From Thermoguttaceae bacterium (GTDB lineage Bacteria > Planctomycetota > Planctomycetia > Pirellulales > Thermoguttaceae): a DNA stretch of 10,452 bases. The DNA is taken from contig JANLFZ010000124.1 of the NCBI GenBank assembly GCA_024653385.1, positions 3,452 to 13,903 on the forward strand. The letters run 5' to 3'. The notes beneath the pieces were generated by a model, which was given only the letters and a program-made list of their open reading frames with translations, was not told the origin of the DNA and searched no databases. Numbering within the stretch: the first letter of the stretch is position 1; each line of letters starts with the position of its first letter. Position numbers and translations under genes: made by a program. Shown piece by piece: positions 1 through 6,745 of this stretch.

Positions 1-300
1 GCCCACGAGCACGGCACGGGAGCGATCGTGGGCCACGCGGCGGAACAGCTCCATGACTTGGCGGCCCCGATGACTATCCAACGCGGCAGTCGGCTCGTCG
101 GCCAGAATCACGCTCGGCTGGTTGGCCAAGGCCCGGGCGACGGCCACCCGCTGTTGCTGGCCGCCCGAAAGCATCGTCGGCTGGTAGTCGGCGCGGTCGG
201 CCACGCCCAGTTCCGCAAGAAGCCTGCCTTCCTTTGGGTCCCGAGGTTGGTGGGGAACAGATCCGCGCCCCACAAATCTCGACGGTCGCAACGGCAGCAC
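1..300 (-). pseudogene. 5'-truncated ABC transporter ATPase (DevA/LolD/MacB-like), runs off window edge
   Basis: The minus-strand frame reads a clear C-terminal half of an ABC ATPase. It shows signature motif LSGGQQQRVAVARAL (about 129-173), Walker B VILADEPT and D-loop TAALDS (about 80-110), then a helix ending just where the H-loop His would follow outside the window. The ADEPTAALDS...VMELFRRVA wording resembles exporter ATPases of the DevA/LolD/MacB type, which power lipoprotein or HlyD-linked efflux. Similarity begins only near base 240 (LLAELGVADR). The frame stays open upstream, but the preceding gene stops at 323 and the roughly 80 bases between contain no Walker A or Q-loop. Possible starts are GTG at 298-300, or ATG at 394-396 inside the upstream gene; neither restores the missing half and no good ribosome site is seen. 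I read it as a truncated remnant, or an assembly junction. The family is near certain; the pseudogene status is inferred. Confidence 0.65.
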
Positions 301-322
301 TGTGGCGGAGTTGTTCCGGTTT

Positions 323-2167
323 TCAGTCTTGTGGGCGATCCATCGAAAAGAGCGGCAGGCCGAGTTGCGCGCGCAGTCGGTTGGCCTCAGCGACATCGAG
401 GCAATAGATGTAGATCGAATAGCCGGCCATCGCCACCGGCTTGACGCGGAGGAGATACGCGTACTCAGCGCCGCCGAGCCACTCGACGCCCCCTTTGCCG
501 TCGGGGACGTCCCACCCGAAGCCGCGCAGCAGGTTGACGCTCACGGCGTGCCAGCCGGGTTGGGGGCCCTCGGCTTTCGATGAGGCAGCGTTATGCTGCG
601 ATCGTGCGTCCGCGCACTTCGGCGGCAGCGTGTAGTCGATTCCAGCCAAGAGCGGATCGACGCGGCCGAAATACGCCAGGTGCAGGGGGCGCGCGTCAGG
701 ATGCTCGTCCAGCCATCGTTTCAAGTACAGAAGATCTTGGCCCCAGTCGATGTCGCTGTTCACGAGATGCGCGTGGCCGCCTTGAGGACCGCCCGCCAGC
801 GCGTTGAAGTACGAAAGGCTGTGCGGGTACACCGACAGGCTGCTTCCGATTGCCCACGACAAGCTCCCCGCTGCCAGCAGAGCGAAAAGTCGATCGCCGT
901 GGGCGAAGCTTCGGCCAGCCTTGCTCGCCCAGATGAAGGCGAACGGGAAGATCGGCAAGACGTACCGCAGGACCTTCGATGTGCCGGAGCCCTCGACGAA
1001 CGCGAGCAAGACCACGATGGGAAACAAGAGGAACCACTCGTTCTTCCAGCCCGCGGAATATCGCTGGACAAAGGACAGCACACAAGCCAATTCCAGCAAG
1101 ACCAATGTCCCCAACGGCGTCTTAACGAGCACGGCGTAGGGGTAGAAGTACCACCATCCGCCGGGTCGCCGTTGCCCGCCCAAGTAGGTCCATGGCCGAC
1201 CTTCCCCGATCCGGAGAATCTCGTCGATTCCCCGCACGTAGTTGGCAGGCAGCGGCACAGGGACCGACGCCAGCGCCCGCGCCGCCCACGATGAGCCGTC
1301 GATTGCCCCCAGAAGCTTCTTGCCCGCGTGAAAATCGCCGAGCGGTTCGAGGGGCGACTCGAAGGCGTAGCCCAGGTTGATCACGTAGAGGCTGAGCAAC
1401 ACCATGATCGCCATGTGCCCAGCCTCCCGCCAGAACGGCAGGCGTTGCGGCCGCCGACGGCAAGAGAGTCTCCGCGCGACCCAGACGGCGGGCCAAAGAG
1501 GGTACAGAACCAGCCACACAAACTTGCTCAGCTCCGCCAGACCCAGAACGGTGCCCGCTGCAACCGCTCGCCCGAGCGACGGCTCGCGCAGCCATCTCCA
1601 GAAGACGTAGAAGGCGGCAACGCCTGCGGCTGTCGCCGCCATGTCCCCTGTGATCAGTTGGCCGTGGGCGAGCATATTCGGGCAAAAGCACCAAAGCGCA
1701 AGAGCGACCAGCCCCGCGTGATGTCCGTACAGCGTCCAAGCCCAATGAAAACAGACATACGCACCCAACAGACTGAACGGTATGCAAGCCCAACGGCCCA
1801 GGGTTGTCAACCAGAACGTGCGCGAGCCGTTGGCCGCCACGAAGTCGCTCCCCACGGCGTAGCTGTTCGGAGCGCGGCTCCAATCGGTGCGCGGGTTCGC
1901 CGCGAGAACGGGCAAGGCCGCCACGCTTCCGACCAGGGGCGGGTTGCCCCGGTCGATGTTGAACTGCCCGAAATGCCAATGCTCGATGCCGGCGGCAAGG
2001 TGGAATGGTTCGTCGACGGTCGGCGATTGGCGCGCCGCGCTCCACGCCAGCAGCCCCGCATGAACCGCCAGCAGCGAACACACCCAAAGGGGCAGCCGAC
2101 GCTCGGAGAAAACGGACCCCGCGATGCCCACAAGCGCCGTGCGCATGCGTCTTGGAAACACGCTCAT
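323..2167 (-). CDS. GT39-like (PMT/ArnT-type) membrane glycosyltransferase, copy 1
   Basis: This 614-aa polytopic membrane protein resembles the GT-C fold dolichyl-phosphate-mannose protein mannosyltransferase/ArnT superfamily, which moves sugars from polyprenyl-phosphate donors to acceptors on the outer face of the membrane. The first loop carries the acidic pair typical of the family, SPTVDEPFHLAAG (D52, E53), followed by NPPL (75-78). A second loop Asp is in HGQLITGD (D175). Hydrophobic segments lie for example at 26-44, 122-146, 150-163 and 178-192. The C-terminal part contains NSDIDWGQDLLYLKRWL and AYFGRVDPLLAGIDYTLPP, shared with the paralogue at 6745-8640. Start ATG 2167 follows the TAG of the upstream gene by 10 bases, with GAGG 7 bases before it. 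It is the last intact gene of the train. Donor and acceptor cannot be told from sequence; a protein or glycolipid target in the envelope is likely. Confidence 0.9.
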   Translation of the reverse strand: MSVFPRRMRTALVGIAGSVFSERRLPLWVCSLLAVHAGLLAWSAARQSPTVDEPFHLAAGIEHWHFGQFNIDRGNPPLVGSVAALPVLAANPRTDWSRAPNSYAVGSDFVAANGSRTFWLTTLGRWACIPFSLLGAYVCFHWAWTLYGHHAGLVALALWCFCPNMLAHGQLITGDMAATAAGVAAFYVFWRWLREPSLGRAVAAGTVLGLAELSKFVWLVLYPLWPAVWVARRLSCRRRPQRLPFWREAGHMAIMVLLSLYVINLGYAFESPLEPLGDFHAGKKLLGAIDGSSWAARALASVPVPLPANYVRGIDEILRIGEGRPWTYLGGQRRPGGWWYFYPYAVLVKTPLGTLVLLELACVLSFVQRYSAGWKNEWFLLFPIVVLLAFVEGSGTSKVLRYVLPIFPFAFIWASKAGRSFAHGDRLFALLAAGSLSWAIGSSLSVYPHSLSYFNALAGGPQGGHAHLVNSDIDWGQDLLYLKRWLDEHPDARPLHLAYFGRVDPLLAGIDYTLPPKCADARSQHNAASSKAEGPQPGWHAVSVNLLRGFGWDVPDGKGGVEWLGGAEYAYLLRVKPVAMAGYSIYIYCLDVAEANRLRAQLGLPLFSMDRPQD

Positions 2168-2177
2168 CCGGGTGCCT

Positions 2178-3422
2178 CTAATATCGGACCATCCACAGGC
2201 GTCGGCCTGATCCGAGTTCCTTCCCGGGGCCAGGCGAGCAGTAGAAGATCACGTCCTCTTGCGGGGCCACCCACAGCGGCCCGTCCACCGGCCCCGTGAC
2301 CTTCGCGCCGAGCAGCACCGTGCCCTCCCCGAACGGGTCGCTCGCTTGCCGGCGTGCCGCCAGGAAGATGCCCTCGCTTGTCCCATGGTACGCCCGCAAC
2401 CCGCTCTCGGCCAGATAGTACAGCGGCCAGGGATTCGAGAACGGCAGCTCCTGGGCACGGCCGAACGGGCTGTTCGCATCGGCTCGCTCCGCCGCCATCA
2501 TCCGCCGCGTGTCCGCCGCCAGGTCCACGAAGCAGAACGCCAACCGGCGCTGGTCGAGCAGTTGCGGCCTTTCGATGCGCTGTTTCTTCGCGGGATCGTA
2601 CCCCGCCGGCGCCCAGACCTTCGGTTGACCGAATTCCTCCGAGATGCTCCGTCGCGTGCAGCGGAAGAACTGCGGAGCGGAATCTGAGCGAGCGAAGATC
2701 AGTTCCAGCCCGTCGGCGGAGATCGCGGGGTAGGCGTCCGTCTCGGGCGACGCGCAGGTTCGGATCAGTCTCGGGGCGTCAAACGGCAGCGAGATGTCGG
2801 CACGCGTGGCCAGGTACAAGTCGTACCCGGTTCCCGGGTTGCCAGTGCCGGCGAAGACGATCGTACGCAGATCGGGCGTCAAGCAAGGGGAAAACGCCGG
2901 ATCGCGCCGCTCCAGCCCGGGAACCGGCTGCGCCGAACGCTCCTGGAGGTTGGGCACGGACGGTGTCTTCGGGCGCGGAGCGCGGATGGCCTCCACCACG
3001 CCCCCGGCGCCAGGCGCGACTTTGCCCAGTTGTGGCGCGGGAAACCTTGCGCTTCGGGTGGACCACCAGCCGCTCACCGCGGCGACCAGCGCGATCAAGA
3101 AGCCGCCGCCAATAGCCGTCCAAACGCGTGTGGCAACGCGGAAACGCTTCGGGGAAGGGGATTGCGTGCCAACCGGTTGCTCGTGCATTTGCACAGCCCT
3201 GGACTCGCTTGGGGCCTCTCTTGCCGGGGCCCGGACCGGGGCACTCGTTGCCGTGCGAAACAGCCCGACGACGTCCCGGGCCGCGGTCCACTGGCTGCTC
3301 ATTTCGCCGCGCACGCGGTCATCTTCGTGCAGTTTGCCGGCGCGCACCAGCTCGACCATTTCCTGAAACGTCACCGGCCCGCCCTCCTGGCCCGCCGCCC
3401 TGTAGAACCACCGAGCCGCCAT
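2178..3422 (-). CDS. GYF_2 domain - TM - PD40 beta-propeller protein
   Basis: The 414-aa product has three parts. Residues 4-56 (RWFYRAAGQEGGPVTFQEM..., ending in a tryptophan-containing stretch) match the bacterial GYF_2 domain, thought to bind peptides. After a Pro/Ala/Arg-rich linker, residues 102-119 form one membrane helix preceded by basic residues, predicting the GYF domain in the cytoplasm. Residues 172-413 hold about five PD40/TolB-like blades, seen as AFSPCLTPDLRTIVFAG, AYPAISADGLELIFARS, ERPQLLDQRRLAFCF and two weaker copies, probably an extracytoplasmic propeller. The frame opens 55 codons earlier, but those residues look like shadow sequence. ATG 3422 lies directly before the GYF domain and has an AAAGGGAA purine run 5-8 bases upstream. 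Its first 104 bases overlap the end of the glycosyltransferase gene. It may be a scaffold or sensor linking cytoplasm and envelope; no enzymatic residues are visible. Confidence 0.88.
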   Translation of the reverse strand: MAARWFYRAAGQEGGPVTFQEMVELVRAGKLHEDDRVRGEMSSQWTAARDVVGLFRTATSAPVRAPAREAPSESRAVQMHEQPVGTQSPSPKRFRVATRVWTAIGGGFLIALVAAVSGWWSTRSARFPAPQLGKVAPGAGGVVEAIRAPRPKTPSVPNLQERSAQPVPGLERRDPAFSPCLTPDLRTIVFAGTGNPGTGYDLYLATRADISLPFDAPRLIRTCASPETDAYPAISADGLELIFARSDSAPQFFRCTRRSISEEFGQPKVWAPAGYDPAKKQRIERPQLLDQRRLAFCFVDLAADTRRMMAAERADANSPFGRAQELPFSNPWPLYYLAESGLRAYHGTSEGIFLAARRQASDPFGEGTVLLGAKVTGPVDGPLWVAPQEDVIFYCSPGPGKELGSGRRLWMVRY

Positions 3423-4404
3423 TGGCGTTCCCTTTCCCCACAGCCGTTGTCGCGCGTCGGCACAAGCCTGCGCGAATCCGCGCCACGCTCCGCTCCATGA
3501 TCCGCGAGTCCCGAAAGAAGACAAGCCACCCTGCCGGCCCAAGCCGGAGGAAATCCCGAGCCAGCCGCAGCCAGTCGACCTTCCCATGCGTTACCGTTCG
3601 CCTCAGTTCCACGCTCACCTCGGCGGAGAACCGGGCAACTTGCGCGATGCGCCGCGCTCTCGGCGAATTTCGTCCAAGCACCGCCAGGTGCCGCGCAAAC
3701 ACGATCCTGTGCTGCTCCATGATATCGTCGACTTCCGCCGACCGCACGACCGTCTGTGAGCCGGAGTGCAAGCGGAAGGAGGCCAAGAAGGCGGGGTGGT
3801 GCGCCACGGCCCCCTCTCGTGCCAGCCTCAGCCAGAAGTCCCAGTCGGCGAGGTACCACAAGCGCTCGTCGAGCGCTCCCAGCCGGGCGAGGGCCGCGGC
3901 CTGGAACACCACGGCCGAGGCCGCGATGAAATTCTGCACGACCAACCGCTCGATGAGCCGCTCCCGCGGCACTGGGGATGTCGCCGCGGGCAGCGGGCAT
4001 CGCCACCGCCCAACGCGCCTCCCGGCCGCGTCGATGTACCACACGGGATGGAACACCAATAGCGCCTCAGGCCATTGGGCTGTCACTCGCCGGACCTGCG
4101 CAAGGCGGTCGGCGGCCCAGGCATCGTCCTGGTGGAGCCAACTGAGATAGCGGCCCCTGGCCAGCGACATGCCGCAGTTCGTGCCGGCGACCCAATTGCC
4201 CGTGTGCTCGCGGGCCACGATTCTCATGGGCATTCTGCGGGAGAAGGCTTCGAGGATCTCGCGGGTCCGGTCCGTCGAACCGTCGTCCACGGCGATCACC
4301 TCGAAGTCGTGCTCCTGCTGCGCGGCCAGGCTTCCCAGCGCGGCCTCCAGGTGCGCGGCGCCGTTGTACGTGGGCATGATGACCGAGAGCCACAAAGCGC
4401 TCAT
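3319..4404 (-). CDS. Family 2 glycosyltransferase (GT-A fold)
   Basis: This 361-aa protein is a standard GT2 inverting glycosyltransferase. The N-terminus reads LSVIMPTYNGAAHLEAALGS (6-25), then EVIAVDDGSTDRTREIL (35-51), the nucleotide-sugar binding core. The metal-binding DXD-like site is in LSWLHQDDAW (D93, D94), and the acceptor-side acidic motif is ADWDFWLRL (D187, D189). There is no C-terminal membrane domain, so it is cytoplasmic or peripheral, using a nucleotide-activated sugar; it may load a lipid carrier or extend a glycan for the GT39-type enzymes of the same train. ATG 4404 is chosen because AAGGGG lies 6 bases upstream and the domain starts at once; upstream in-frame sequence lies within DUF1559 coding DNA. 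The stop of the DUF1559 gene is 11 bases upstream. From about residue 320 the tail becomes Gly/Arg-rich; residues 328-361 are read from DNA that also encodes the GYF protein. Confidence 0.93.
   Translation of the reverse strand: MSALWLSVIMPTYNGAAHLEAALGSLAAQQEHDFEVIAVDDGSTDRTREILEAFSRRMPMRIVAREHTGNWVAGTNCGMSLARGRYLSWLHQDDAWAADRLAQVRRVTAQWPEALLVFHPVWYIDAAGRRVGRWRCPLPAATSPVPRERLIERLVVQNFIAASAVVFQAAALARLGALDERLWYLADWDFWLRLAREGAVAHHPAFLASFRLHSGSQTVVRSAEVDDIMEQHRIVFARHLAVLGRNSPRARRIAQVARFSAEVSVELRRTVTHGKVDWLRLARDFLRLGPAGWLVFFRDSRIMERSVARIRAGLCRRATTAVGKGNANGGSVVLQGGGPGGRAGDVSGNGRAGARRQTARR
3428..3435 (-). promoter_or_regulatory. Shine-Dalgarno site fixing the start of the GYF_2-PD40 gene
   Basis: The minus-strand purine run AAAGGGAA precedes ATG 3422 by 5 bases. 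It lies within the end of the GT2 reading frame, so the GYF gene is initiated inside its upstream neighbour. Confidence 0.7.
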
Positions 4405-4410
4405 CGCGTG

Positions 4411-4416
4411 CCCCTT
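4411..4416 (-). promoter_or_regulatory. Shine-Dalgarno site fixing the GT2 start
   Basis: AAGGGG on the minus strand is 6 bases before ATG 4404 and touches the TGA stop of the DUF1559 gene (4418-4416). It rejects the frame's 101-codon upstream extension. Confidence 0.75.
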
Positions 4417-5732
4417 CAATAGGAGTCGATTCCCGTTACGGGCTGAGCCAAGGGCCCGCGGATCCTCGATCCCTGGGGGCTCATCAGGCCGGCATAGACC
4501 GCGCCTTCGATCCCATCGGAAAGGAAGTGGATGCGGCCGTCGGCAAACACGACGTGGACGCCCCCGACGTGGAAGGACGAAGCCCAGGGGGCCTCCCCCT
4601 CCGCCTGCGATCGCGCGGCGTTGATCGCCTCGAGGTGGTACGGCGGCTCGCCGGCGTTGGCACGCCGGTAGTCGACGTTCCCCGGCGCGCATCGCAGCCC
4701 CTCGCAAACATAGGCGCTGATGAAAAAGCTGTTGCGTTGCGGCTCGGGGCTTGCCCAGGTGGCCCCGGTGAGCGGATCGTAACCCGCGCGCACGCTCTCG
4801 GCCAACATCAGCGTGTTGGAGGACCCGTCGGAGATGCTGTCGAGCGAGTGATGCCGCACGGTGCCCAACCCCTTGGGCCAGTTCTCCAGGAAGAACAGCC
4901 CCGTCCAGAAGAACAAGTTCTTGTCGCCAGGCCGGCCGTCCTGGTTCGGGTCGCTCGGGCAGGCGACTCCGTTGCCGTTGAGATCGATCGGGGCAAGGGG
5001 CGGATTGGCGCTGACGTGGAAGGCCGACGGGCAGTCGTACACAGGCCGGCCCGTCGTCCAGCCAAATCCCCCGTTAACGGCATAGCTCAGCCCGCCGGGC
5101 CCTATCGCCGTTTCGTCGTCGGGGCAGACGAGCACCGGCACCGTGATCCGAGCCAGCGCGGCGTTGGCCGGATCATCGTAGGGCCGGTCGAACTTCCACT
5201 GCGAGGCGAGGTCGTTGCGCTCCAGGCCGGGCAACAGGTCGACGACCCAGCTATGATACCGCCGGGCACCGTCAAGACTGTAATTGCCCGAGGCAGGGAA
5301 TCGGCGCTTGACCCCGGCCTCAGCCAGCATCGCCAGCCCCAAGTTATGGAGGTTGTTCTGGCACAGGGTGCGGCGAGCCGAGCCGCGGGCCTGCATCACC
5401 GCCGGCAACAAGAGCGACATCAACACGCCGATCACGGCGAGCACGACCAACAGCTCGACGAGGGTGAACGCGGAATGCCGCCAGGCCGCCGACTGGATGT
5501 CATTTCTTTCCTTCCATTTCTTGGAGCGAGCGGCCTTCCTGACGCGCAAGACTATGGCTCCGGTGACGGCAACGCCAAGAACCATTGCCCGAATCGCGAA
5601 CTGGGCTGCCGACACGGCCGGGCCGTTGACCCAAATCAAGAGCGGCGCGAGGCTAACCGTGGTCCAACAGGCGCACTCCACGACAGACGATGCGTCCATG
5701 GACTGCTCGGTGTGGTTGGTACGTAGCGTCAT
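4416..5732 (-). CDS. DUF1559 prepilin-like protein with long hydrophobic N-terminal leader
   Basis: The 438-aa product belongs to the planctomycete DUF1559 (SBP_bac_10) family. The prepilin-type motif HSAFTLVELLVVLAVIG sits at 86-102, with predicted cleavage A88/F89 and Glu at +5, then LLPAVMQARGSARRTLCQNN. Further family marks are DSISDGSSNTLMLAESVRAG and, near the end, HVGGVHVVFADGRIHFLSDG. Most family members start within about 25 residues of the motif; here 88 residues precede it, with hydrophobic stretches near 21-40 and 43-63 and a basic RVRKAARSKKWKER segment. Start ATG 5732 is supported by AAGGAG 9 bases upstream and an ATGA overlap with the preceding stop. A TTG at 5549 with GGAG 8 bases upstream would give a conventional 27-residue leader and is a real alternative. 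It is likely exported as a pseudopilin-like or surface protein and processed by a PilD-type peptidase encoded elsewhere. Confidence 0.92.
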   Translation of the reverse strand: MTLRTNHTEQSMDASSVVECACWTTVSLAPLLIWVNGPAVSAAQFAIRAMVLGVAVTGAIVLRVRKAARSKKWKERNDIQSAAWRHSAFTLVELLVVLAVIGVLMSLLLPAVMQARGSARRTLCQNNLHNLGLAMLAEAGVKRRFPASGNYSLDGARRYHSWVVDLLPGLERNDLASQWKFDRPYDDPANAALARITVPVLVCPDDETAIGPGGLSYAVNGGFGWTTGRPVYDCPSAFHVSANPPLAPIDLNGNGVACPSDPNQDGRPGDKNLFFWTGLFFLENWPKGLGTVRHHSLDSISDGSSNTLMLAESVRAGYDPLTGATWASPEPQRNSFFISAYVCEGLRCAPGNVDYRRANAGEPPYHLEAINAARSQAEGEAPWASSFHVGGVHVVFADGRIHFLSDGIEGAVYAGLMSPQGSRIRGPLAQPVTGIDSY

Positions 5733-6745
5733 TGCTCGCTACTCCTTCCGCTGGGCACTGGCGCGCCCGGCCCGGCTTCGAGCGCTGCCACCCGCTCGTT
5801 CTCATCCAATAGCAACGGCGCGATCCGCTCTCTGACCCGCACCGCCAATACCACGCCATCGGAGAGCATTATGGCGACAGGCGTCTCGGCGAACCAGTCT
5901 CGGGACGGTTTCAGACGTGCGCGTACGCAACAAGGGCTTGCCAGCAACGTTCGCCCAGACGCCGATCCATTGCCCGGCATCTCGACCACCGCCAACTGAT
6001 ACACCTCCGAAGCAACGCTCAGGTGCGACAAACGTGCGAGCTTCGGAAACAACGCCTGGCAGTGCCGGCAATGGCAATCGTACAGCACGACGACCCATCG
6101 CCCCCGGGCCAATTGCTCTCCGATGTCGATGTGGCTGAGCAGTGGAAACGGTTTGCTGACCCAGGTCTCCGGCTCCAGGAGCGCAATCCGGCCAGGGCCA
6201 GAAAGGTCGCGAGCGTCGCCAATGCTCTTGGCGACAGGCTTGCTCATTGCGACGTACGCCGGCGCCCCGAGCACAACCCAGAGGCCGACGACCATCAGCG
6301 GACCGATTCCCTGAGCCGCTGAAGTCGCGCGCTCGCTCGAAACGGGGCGCCAACACACCAGGCCCAGTATCACGGCGCCGTCGAGACCGCAAGTCGTCCA
6401 CGGGTTGACATGCACACGGCCAAAACAGCCGCACGAGGAATGGCCCAGGATCCCCCTGCAACAAGACACAGCGGCGAAAACCACGAAGCACCCCAACGCG
6501 ACAACCCAAATCAAGCGTCTACAGATTCCGGCCAAAAGACACAGCCCCAAGAGCAACTCGAACTCCACCACGAGAATAGAGGTCCATCGCGATCCGAACT
6601 CGCCTTTCCAGCCCATGGGCTCGGTCGCCAATTGGTGGCCCTTGAGAGCCGCCGCGGTCAACAAGAGAACGCCCACCAGCACCCGGAGAGACTCATACGG
6701 CCTGCGGGTGGTTCGCTTTGCCAGAAGCGCGCTCAGCTTTGGCAT
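5729..6745 (-). CDS. MauE/DoxX-like membrane domain fused to thioredoxin-like domain
   Basis: This 338-aa protein joins two redox modules. The N-terminal half (about 20-165) has four or five hydrophobic segments and the MauE-type signature HSSCGCFGRVHVNPWTTCGLD (C105, C107, C119). MauE-family proteins support disulfide formation in exported proteins. After residue 180 comes a thioredoxin-like fold: WVVVLYDCHCRHCQALFPKL carries a CRHC active site (C226, C229, with a further C224), and ETPVAIM about 60 residues later supplies the expected cis-Pro (P289). A vicinal pair C272-C273 is also present. The domain order parallels VKOR-Trx fusions: a membrane oxidant tied to its thioredoxin partner. ATG 6745 is preferred over the in-frame TTG at 6748, because GGAGG is 5 bases from the ATG but only 2 from the TTG, and the ATG shares a base with the upstream stop (TGATG). 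Probably oxidises or reduces cysteines of envelope proteins made by this operon. Confidence 0.88.
   Translation of the reverse strand: MPKLSALLAKRTTRRPYESLRVLVGVLLLTAAALKGHQLATEPMGWKGEFGSRWTSILVVEFELLLGLCLLAGICRRLIWVVALGCFVVFAAVSCCRGILGHSSCGCFGRVHVNPWTTCGLDGAVILGLVCWRPVSSERATSAAQGIGPLMVVGLWVVLGAPAYVAMSKPVAKSIGDARDLSGPGRIALLEPETWVSKPFPLLSHIDIGEQLARGRWVVVLYDCHCRHCQALFPKLARLSHLSVASEVYQLAVVEMPGNGSASGRTLLASPCCVRARLKPSRDWFAETPVAIMLSDGVVLAVRVRERIAPLLLDENERVAALEAGPGAPVPSGRSSEQ
5742..5747 (-). promoter_or_regulatory. Shine-Dalgarno site supporting the long DUF1559 form
   Basis: AAGGAG on the minus strand is 9 bases before ATG 5732, which overlaps the MauE-Trx stop as ATGA. This is the main evidence that the long hydrophobic leader of the DUF1559 protein is really translated. 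Confidence 0.75.

Noticed and set aside
250..273. 6-bp inverted repeat gtgggg/ccccac as a possible terminator after GT39 copy 1
   Set aside because: Short stem, 12-nt loop and no T-run on the minus strand; likely chance in GC-rich DNA.
1122..2087. 321-codon minus-strand frame overlapping GT39 copy 1
   Set aside because: Same-strand shadow frame; no hydrophobic pattern or motif, whereas the other frame shows the GT39 family blocks.
1328..2299. 323-codon plus-strand open frame opposite GT39 copy 1
   Set aside because: Arg/Pro/Gln-rich translation with no recognisable domain; it is the antisense shadow of a well-supported gene in GC-rich DNA.
3128..4150. 340-codon plus-strand open frame opposite GT2 and GYF genes
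   Set aside because: Spans two real genes on the other strand, composition is Arg/Ser/Pro-rich and no domain is seen.
4527..5726. 399-codon plus-strand open frame opposite the DUF1559 gene
   Set aside because: Long but without membrane segments or motifs; the minus strand carries clear DUF1559 signatures throughout.
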